From: Dirofilaria immitis
Lineage: Eukaryota; Nematoda; Chromadorea; Rhabditida; Onchocercidae
Assembly: GCA_024305405.1 (NCBI GenBank)
Contig: JAKNDB010000086.1
Span: 2,045,001 to 2,109,000 of the forward strand
Direction: 5' to 3'
DNA: 64,000 bases
The first letter of the stretch is position 1, and each line of letters opens with the position of its first letter. The notes under the pieces were generated by a model. That model ran no database searches and was not told the DNA's origin. It saw only the letters and a program-made list of their open reading frames with translations. Positions 54,847 through 64,000 of this stretch are shown here, in pieces. The translations under genes were made by a program, and so were the position numbers.

Positions 54847-57800
54847 GTCTTATGAATGCCGCATGAACGAACAGTGGTCGTGTGCCGGTATTTGTGTAGA
54901 ACCGCAATCTGAGCAGCGGTCGCTTGGTACCAGCCAACAAGCAACAGTAGAAACACATAATCTATCTGGAATTGATAGGACAACTCCGGCAGCGTCCCTG
55001 TCAACGGCAATAACTCCGATAAATTTTCCTAACTGTTCATCGTCTTCCTCATCATCACAGCCTGATTGTGTCACTGACGCTACAAACCTTTCCAATTTAT
55101 CAGCAGTTGACGGTCGTATATTGATTTCTTGTCCCACAGTATCATTAAACAAAGGTAAATACTGATGAAAAATTTTGAATACTTCAGGTATGGTATATTA
55201 TAATGCATAAATTAAAATGTTCGCTGTGATATGAAAGAAATCCCTGCTTTGAGGCTTATCCTTCCCGTAATTCAGGTAAACATGAAAACTCTAAAATTGT
55301 TGCTCATTGTTTATCTGTGTTATGAAAAGGGAAAGTTGCAAAACTGGTATTTCTGAAAAACTAGAAGCAAATATTTTCACAGAAGTTGGTATTTTAAGAT
55401 GATGATTTTATAAGCTTATCAAAAGCAAAGAAGTTTTAGATACACTTAGTACTTTAAAGATTATTATTTTTAGTGGAAGAACAGAAGAACAATAGCTGCA
55501 GTTATGAATCATCATCGAGTGTTCCAACGGACGATATCATATTGTCGTCCAGTTCAGAAACGCTGACAGACGAAACCTATCCGTCTACCAGTACAGCTGA
55601 TACTAATATTTTTGACGAGAAAACAACGTTACAGGATTGTCAGTTGTCTCGAATTATACGTCGTCGATGCAGATTTTTGCTGCCGTCTAAGATTTCTCAT
55701 AAATTATTGCGGATAGTATTGAAACAGCCAACTACATTAAAACATTTAAGTATGATTTCAGCATTATAAACTTTTATTTCTGATTGATTCTCGCTTGTAT
55801 AATTTTAGGATTTAAAAGAAGTGTAGGAAAAATGATCTGAAAAATGTTCAGGAATTTCGATTCATTTTTTTAATTTCCATTTTTATCCATTCATAAAATT
55901 TCTTTTAGTCCCAACTTCATTTTAAAAAGTCCAATTAAGTGATAATAATGCTGTCGTATTGTTTTATTGTTTTTTAGTTTCGTTTTTATTAAATCCAAAA
56001 AATAACATTAATTTCTTTCAAATTCTGGAGAAAAAACATGTTATGCAGAACATATATATCGATCCTAGATCTTCAGATATAACGTCAGTAAAAGTGGGTG
56101 AATCGGATCTGTTACCAGTGATCGTGAATGATGCGACGCTAAGCTTACTTTCAATTTCATATTCCAATACTAGTTCTGAAATGAATTCCTTGGCTGGTGT
56201 GCCAGTGGGTGCTAATGGTACCGATCGACCGCATGTGTATGATCCTTTTCAAAGGCACGTTTTTCTTTGGAATTTTCTGAAAGTTATAAATTAAGGAATC
56301 CATTTTGGTATATATTTTTGCAAAAACAAATACCAAAATTTTTTAAATTATGCGGTGTTTTACAGTGAAAATAACCGACATGAATTGACACCATCAACTT
56401 CTACTGGTCATGCACCAGGTAAACGAAGAACTGGTATCATTAATAATGATATGTATCAGACAGCGATCGGGATGCATGGTTATGTGGCAGCAGCTACTGG
56501 GCAGTCCAGTGCAGCTACTGTAGTGGCTTCTGTAAAACAGCAACAGTCTCAGATATCTAACACTAGCAGCCCATTGCTGGTCAATTTATTAAGGTAATAA
56601 CAAGATAAAATTTCTTAACATGTCTAATCATAATGCAGCTTGATTTTCCGTCTCTTATTCACAAATTTTAACATTAATTATTTAGTTAACTCTGCGTCTG
56701 TTATTTCCTTTATTTATTAACCGTATGTTATTGTTTTTACTTCTGTTCCTATTTTCAGATGTTATAATTAGTCAATTAATTTTGACTGGCCAAATAATTG
56801 CTTTGCTAAATACAGCTATCAAATAATTAGCTTCGAATGCTGTTTTGAATATTTCTTGTTGCATGCAGTTAGGTATCGATGAAATTGCCAAAATATGGCA
56901 GCCATTTTTGAATGTATTATATTTCATGACAGAGCTATACTACAGTGTGTAACAAAATATTCATATCTGAATATGGTGGTACTTGTTTTTGTCCGTTAAT
57001 ATTGTTAAATCTTACAGAAGTTCATCACCAGTTGCTACCGTTGGCATGCATAATTTGCAACACACGCATTTAGCGCGTACTTCTGCTACGGTAATGCAAC
57101 ACATGTCAGCGTCTTCTCCACAAACTCAGGGAACTGCTGGTATAATCCTCTTTTCCTATTAAATTATCATTGCTTCAGCGTGCAATCAAGTTTTGATACA
57201 TGAAGGCCCAATTAGCTATTTAAGACATTATAAGTGAACTTGAAAAGAGAAAAATTAAAAACTTCCCTGATTATTCTTGGCAAATACATAGGTTATTCGT
57301 CATATACATATATGGGGCAAAGTGCAATGAATGCAGCAGTACAGCCTGGTCGAATGCGTCCATCAGCAATTCCAGTGGAAGCTTCTCATTTAACTACCTC
57401 GACGCATGGACATTCTGAACAACAACAAATACGGTCAGCGTCTCAAGCGGTATGTTTCAATTTTTGTCTCCGATTTTCTTGACTTATCAATTATTTTATT
57501 TGGTAATGACAGTGTATGCGATGCAACGGAAAGTCCACAAACATTAATTTACTAAATTTGTTCAGAATTTTTGTTTTAGAGCATGTCCGGAATGCTGCTA
57601 TTATTATCAGCTTTCGAAACCAGTATATTTTAATGTCTAAAAACATAAAAATAAAGGCAGTCAAGAAGACTGTGATAGATGGATTGCTTCACATTGTATA
57701 TTCCAGGTCAGTATGGAAAGGCATCAGCAAATGGTTGCTCCACAACAGCAGGGCGCACCAACGCAGCAGTTACCTCAGACATATTATCCGCAATACAACC

Positions 57801-60800
57801 AGAGACGTCCGATGCTTGCTGTAAAATTGTCTTATTATTAATTTTAAATAGTCTTATTGTTAATTTCAATAATGATAAGATGTGTAATTATTAGTGGTTA
57901 CCTTAATAATGCTATTTTTACTATTTTTACCTCTTTGCCTATACTGACAGCATGCTAAATCGTATTATAGAAATAAGAAACTTGAATTAGGAAATGGATA
58001 ATTTAAATGAGGAAATGTTTTTCATTACGTTGTCTTTAAGGGTTTCGCAGTCCGCGGACAAATGCCCCAACAGCAGCCTTCTGTTTATGCTCATCAACAG
58101 GGACAAATGATGCCTCCTCATTACATCCATGTACAACAGCAACCAAGACTCTCTGGACAGCCAGTATCAGTTCATTTTCACCAAACATTATCTTTAGAAC
58201 AGGTAAAAAACATTTCTGTATTTTAGGGAGAACGGAAGCATTTTTTCTTTTAAGTTATTTTCTTCTACTTATTCGTTTTGGGGTTCTGCAACAAATATAT
58301 TGCATTTTATATTCATGTATGAGTGTATACATTATATATGTATTTTTTCGGCCCACCGGAACTAATAAAATTCCATATCTTTTAATATTCAGCGCAGGAT
58401 GAAAAAGGAAATGATCTTCATTTGTTCTGTTAGGTCTAAGTTTTTATGAAATTAACAATAAATCTATAATACATTTAAAATGATAATGCTTATAGTTATA
58501 TTTCATTAACTTCTTATAGTACTTATTTAATTCAAACACTCCTTTTATATTTAAAATATTAGAATGTTTCAGAAAACTCCCGTTGTTGCTTTTTAAGGAT
58601 GTTAATATATCTGGAAGTCCGATGCCCGATCCTGCTCCTCCTACCAAGAAAAGGAAGCGACCAACCAAAAACAATTGAAAGAAGCTGAAATAGCACAGCA
58701 AGCGGCGGCTGCTGCCGCAGCACAACAGCAGTTTATGTTGGAACAGCAGATGAATAATCGAGTGCCTTCTGCAAATGCTCATACAGTGGATAGGCCTCCT
58801 ACCATGCCACAGGTATATTAATGCCGTTCAATTTTACTATCAGTTTGCAGTTTGATAGATTTTTTATAATTGTTATCAATATAATCCAAATATAATCTTT
58901 TTGAAATAGAACGTTTAACTATTAAACTTCTTATATATGGCCTAGATATAGAGATTTCTAGTTTAGTCATATGATTAGCAAAAAGGATGGTTTGGGAAAT
59001 TTAATTAGATTTTGCTGAAATGCCAAAAATATCAGAAATAAAGTTAACTTGTAAGCATTCACATTAGGGAATTCAAGAGATATACAATGATAGATTTTGC
59101 TTTCAAGGTAATGCATAGTGGTCAACCGAGTGTGGGCATAACTTATGCGCAACATCCGCAAGGGTATCCTCCACAAACTCTTCGTTCCCCTCCAGCTGTT
59201 TCTGCACAAACTGGACCAATAGTGCAGGTTATCAAAAGAAAATTTTGGTTAAATTTGAGTATTGAAATTGTATGTTCGAAATCTAGAGAAAATATATCGC
59301 ACTATATTTTTGGGATTTAATTTCCGGATTGTTGTTCGGTGGTCATCCTTTTAATATTTTAATAAGAACGCTTTTGAAAAATCATTTGTTACTAATTTTA
59401 AAAATTTCCAGAATTCATCGTTAAATTCTTCCTTTATCAACAACAAAGTGTTTGGATTCCACAACATCAGCAACAGGTGAGTTTCAGGTTTTTCAATTTT
59501 CGTAATTTTTCATTAAAATGATATAAAAACTTTTAGCAGCATTCCAAATCTTTTAGTTTTCTGTTATCTCTTTTTTGACTTTCTGTCAAAACTATCTGAT
59601 GGTTATTACTTTTCATTTGTTTAAAAGCAAGATAATGCTGTTTCATCAGATACAGTTTCAGTGACATTTGTTTTGATTTTTCTTAAGATTGTGCCACAGC
59701 AGCGGCCACAAATGATATATGGTGGACAAATGCAACATCACTGGCAGAATAGTCAATCGCATCACGCACGAATGATGTATCCCCAAGCAGATAACGGTTT
59801 GTTTATCAAGAAATAAAGAAAATTGTTCATGTTGCTGAGACATAATATATGGAGACCACTTGAAACATTATAAGTAAATGTAACTTCTTGAAATTTTAGT
59901 TGTAACTGCTGTATTCGAAGCAAAGTAAATTATAATGGGAATATTACTGTATATTATCATCATTAGATAAATGCTTTTGAAAGAGATTATGCGAAAGTTA
60001 AAATTAATGCACTTAAGATCAAAACATACTCGAAATAAATAATATGCTTGCAAAGATATTGATTTTCTTGCAGTATCGGAGATGAGTGGAGGTTCATCTG
60101 GCAGTGTCCATACATCTCCTATGACTAGTCGGAATGCATCTATTGACTATTCACCAGCATCGCAATCCAGTAGTACGATGTCGCCACTATATCAGCAACA
60201 GCAAGTATGTTTTAGCTTTTCCTGAATAATCTTTATTTTTTGACAGCTTTTTACTCAATTTTGGTGAAACTAAAGTTCCATCAAGCTTAATTATCACTTC
60301 TGCAGCCAAATGTCGTCTATCAGCAGCTACCAAACCAGCAAACACCTCCATCTGGTTTAACTTATCCGCAGCCTTCATCATCACAACAGCAAATAGCTGT
60401 AACTGCGCGACCTCAACAGCAGACAATGCCAATTCAAATACAAGAAGCGCAACAGCAGCAACCATCACATTTCTCTACAGAGCAGCACTGTCTAGACATG
60501 CAACCGAAGAGTTGCTTGCCAGTATTACAAGGTGGAGGTGATTTTGAAATGGACGATGAATTAGGTGCTAATATTGCTGATGACTGTAAGTTGTACGTTG
60601 ATTCTTAATGAAAAACTTAACTTTTCAACTTTGAGATATTTTAACCTGTGGAAATGGAAAATACTGCAAACATGGATTTTGTGAAGTGAATGTCAAAATC
60701 GAGAGAATATTTCATTTTCCTTTTATTGCATTTTAGGTGGTGATTATAATGATTTGGATTCTATTGAACCAATGACCGAATCGAGCGAATTTGGAGCCAC

Positions 60801-63800
60801 ATTAATGGCTTCTCATCAACAGCAAATGCAGCAGAGGCCAGCAAATATTCAACAACATATGCAGGAACAACAACAACAACAGCTGTGCTATGGTCGTATG
60901 TTACCTCCTCAAAATCGTTATGACATACAATCACCAATACAGCAACAAACTGTTGGTTACATGCGACAAATGTGTAATGAAACACAAATGCGACAGTGTG
61001 GTTTTCCGAGTACTCTCGGTCTATCCCAACAACAGCAGCAATTACTTCCTCAGGGTTATTCATCTCCACAGCAGCAACAACAGCCTTCACAAGGTACAGC
61101 CAATTTATTCATGAGTCCACCATCACAATCAAATTGTTCTCCAAACCCTTATACTCCTCGATCATTATCACAAAAAGATAGCAACAGCTTTACCGCCCGG
61201 CAACAACAGCAATCGAGACATATTGCAGTAACACATCAGCAGTATGCAGCATCACCATTGTCACAACAACAGCAGCAATCTATTCGTACACCACTCAGTG
61301 CTCCCCCAACTATGCACTCACAATCACAGTTGCATCCAGTCTGTGGACGAATTGATGATTTACGATCCTCACGATCAGGTCTCTTTACTTATATTTCATT
61401 CATTTCGTATTTATAATCAGCGTGATTAATATGACTAAAGATGACAGAAGTGGATACATAATGGTTATTTTTATCGAATCATCTATCCATTTTTAAATGC
61501 AAAGAAATTTATATTATTATATATAGGAATAGGCTCAATATCTGTGAAGTGATTTACTATTAATAAGAATCAGAAGAGATAAAAAATTTTGTATGACATT
61601 TGTATACTGCCATGTATGAGACATACGTTAGTAAATGAAGCAGTCATTTAAGCTTATTCCTGAATAAATAAGAAGAAAAAATAAGAAGCTTGAGTTAATA
61701 CACCATAACTTTTGTACCATAATGAAATCCGTAATCTGGGTTCCTGAAAAAGTTATCTAAAAAATTAAAGTGTCATGCTTATAAGTATTATCTTTTGTCT
61801 CTCGCACTTTTTCAAAAGCTTTATAAATATAAATTTAGAACTATTCTTTCTTATTTGATCTAAATGTAATATTTTGCATTACTAGAATCTTGACAGTGTG
61901 AAGTCTAATTTTTTTCAGCATAATTTTGACGATGATTTTATTTCCTATATCGATGATTTAAATACTAATCGCTGAAAAAGAATTGAATCATCTGAATATA
62001 TTTAAATGAAATCAGGAATATTTTCAGATGGTGAAGTAACACCGCGGACGCCAGTTATCGATTCAAATGTCGCGTCTGTTGAATATGACAAGGATCCTAT
62101 CAATTCAACAATAGGTATCTCTAAAATCTTGTTTCCTCCATTGCTTTTAAAAGCCGGAAAAGAGTTGAAATCTCAAGAAATCTATTACTAAGAACTTGGA
62201 GATTTTTAACAGAAGCTTCCCAATTCGTTGATCACTGCATTATTTATTTAATTTAGTCAAAATGTATTTTTAAATGTTTTAAAAGAAACCTATTATATTA
62301 CCAAATTCTGTTTTTCACTTCGTTCAGTCTATTTTTAATGAAACTTCAGTATTTGATAGCAAACTGGTTTGATTTATTATGTCTTCTCGAATTAGTTTTG
62401 GAATTGTCTCATTCAGATGCGGTAGTTATGCGAGCACTTTCGGATCAAGACAGCCTTTCGTCAACAAGTGTTTCGAATTATTTTCGTGGATCACGAAATC
62501 GCCTGTCAGCAAATACTCAACTGTCGACAGCTGAACAAACTGGGAGTAATGATAGGGGTATTTCATTTCTTGTTTATATATTTGGTCGCTAATTATTAAT
62601 TTGGTTATAAATTTAGCGGTTTTCAAAGAAATGGGCATTTAAATGCTTATTTTTGGTAGCAATATATTGTTGTAAAGTCATCATAAAATGGATAATTTGC
62701 GTATCAGTTAAAAGCTCTAAATGCTCTATTCACACAGGAAAAGTGATGGGTAATAATCTCACCACTAGCATGAGACCGGTCAATACGACCAAACAGCCAG
62801 GACAGTTTCAGAACTCCCAGCAAAGTTAGTTTTATCTATTAGTAGCAACATGCTCATATATTTGTACGGGTTGTTGTTGTGTTGTTTTTGTTTTTGGTTA
62901 AATTCTTAATGTAAAACGGAATTTCCGTTGTTGTAATTATTTAGTTTTAATCCAATTTTGTACTTATGACAAAATGCATATAGTTTTTTATTTTTCATAT
63001 TATAAATAGTCTTTGAACTATTTTTATAATGCCTCTCAGTTTTGGTTGAAAACGATAGTAAATCAATTTAAACAAAGTCTGTTTGTGTGAATATTAGAGA
63101 AAATATTTATGAAAAGATTCTAAATGTTTGCTTATCAAATCAAACATAATATAAGGAAAATGTAAGTACAAGGAGCCTATGATATTTGAAACTAATATTT
63201 TATTTTTGAAATAATTTTAAATGATTCGAGTCTAGTTGCAATTTCTTCAGCGCAGCAACTTTCAAACACTGATGATAGTCTGATGGAAGGCGGATTGGGG
63301 ATTACCAGTTCTCATAATGGTCAGACAACAGGGAATTCTACTTTATCTCCAAATAAAATGCCAGTCTCTATTCAGCAACTAGCTTCTGCAAGCCGTGAAA
63401 ATCTTCATGGTGTTACATGTGGTATGTGCTGAACCGGTCGTTAATGTCAAGTTTTATCTTTCTTTATTAATATGGTGGAATTTACTAGTTAGCATGTTAC
63501 TGTCCAAAATTTTAGAAAGGGAAGTATTACCTGTCATGATTCCTTTATTGTTTGGGGCGCATTTTAGTTTTCTTCAAGGGAAATTCTTCACATGAGTATT
63601 TCGATTTTAAGATTAGAGAATACAAATTGGGAAAAGCGGTTTTCGAATTATTAAAATTTTTGATTATCTTAGGTGGAAATAATGAAATGCATTCTCTCAG
63701 TTTATCTGGTAGACAGCAGAAAGACCAAAGAATTAGCGACGGAATTGTGGACCAAAGGCAAAACAATATAGTTGAACAGCGTCATTTGACCAATGGACAT

Positions 63801-64000
63801 GAATCACTGAACATGCTGAAAGTGAGTATTCAGTTTTTCCATTTTTCAAAGTTGTGTTTTAACATATGACTTTCAGAAAATATTTTTTAATTTTAAAATT
63901 TAAATCTATTAGTGACATATTTGAATGACGAAACAAAAAATTAGATGGGCTATTCAGCATTTCGTTTTGTTTATTATGCAATTAGAGAATATGAACATTA
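54847..64000 (+). CDS. Glutamine-rich nuclear coactivator-like protein (3' partial)
   Basis: A long multi-exon gene running off the right edge; about 20 exons read in phase. The first seen exon (54847-55154) has a possible start at ATG 54863 and a Ser-rich stretch. Later exons carry CRFLLPSKISHKLLR (55.7 kb) and GKRRTGIINNDMYQ (56.4 kb). SSPLLVNLLRSSSPV spans the exon 4-5 join and contains an LxxLL nuclear-receptor box. Many Gln-rich stretches follow (57.7-61.3 kb). A basic nuclear signal, PPTKKRKRPTKK, at 58.65 kb precedes an Ala/Gln run, and the acidic DFEMDDELGANIADD lies at 60.55 kb. The LLVNLL box with its SPLL context recalls NCOA6 (ASC-2), itself Gln-rich, but this rests on a short motif. 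Frame breaks occur in homopolymers at 58667-58671 and 59433-59435. Expected role: scaffold of a transcription co-regulator complex. Confidence 0.7.

Overview
The window is AT-rich eukaryotic DNA. Its genes are split by short introns with AT-rich GT/AG borders, and gene density is moderate. The protein set is animal: FIG4, RNA polymerase III subunit RPC7, m-AAA protease AFG3L2, SLC25A46, IFT57, a MADF-BESS protein, microcephalin, granulin and ribosomal protein P2. A splice-acceptor-like site sits directly before the P2 start codon, as in trans-spliced nematode genes. One MCPH1 intron holds a piece of bacterial ftsA. Together this suggests a nematode, most likely a filarial worm that carries or once carried Wolbachia. 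The species itself is inference.

Layout. 0.2-6.3 kb (-): FIG4 phosphoinositide phosphatase. 8.1-9.4 kb (-): RPC7. 10.2-15.2 kb (-): AFG3L2-type mitochondrial AAA protease, with unresolved minus-strand coding-like segments up to 16.6 kb. 16.9-20.1 kb (+): SLC25A46, divergent from AFG3L2. 20.1-23.8 kb: no convincing gene. 23.8-26.5 kb (-): IFT57. 26.8-28.5 kb: a large, near-perfect inverted repeat. 29.5-32.3 kb (-): MADF-BESS DNA-binding protein with a GC-richer upstream patch. 33.3-39.6 kb (-): microcephalin-like BRCT protein, one intron of which holds the ftsA fragment. 41.5 kb (+): a granulin module. 44.4-47.2 kb (-): an unrecognised SAM / membrane-segment / coiled-coil protein. 50.3-51.4 kb (+): ribosomal P2. 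54.8 kb to the window end (+): a glutamine-rich nuclear protein with an LxxLL box, running off the edge.

Data quality matters here. Several well-conserved exons are broken by single-base gains or losses, always inside short homopolymers, in at least four unrelated genes. The two arms of the inverted repeat differ by eye almost only in homopolymer length. Both point to homopolymer-length error in this sequence rather than to real pseudogenes.

The genes do not form one pathway. Neighbours AFG3L2 and SLC25A46 both act in mitochondrial membranes. FIG4 acts on endolysosomal lipids, IFT57 in cilia, and MCPH1, the MADF protein and the glutamine-rich protein in the nucleus. All coordinates, splice sites and family calls come from reading the sequence by eye; no search was run.
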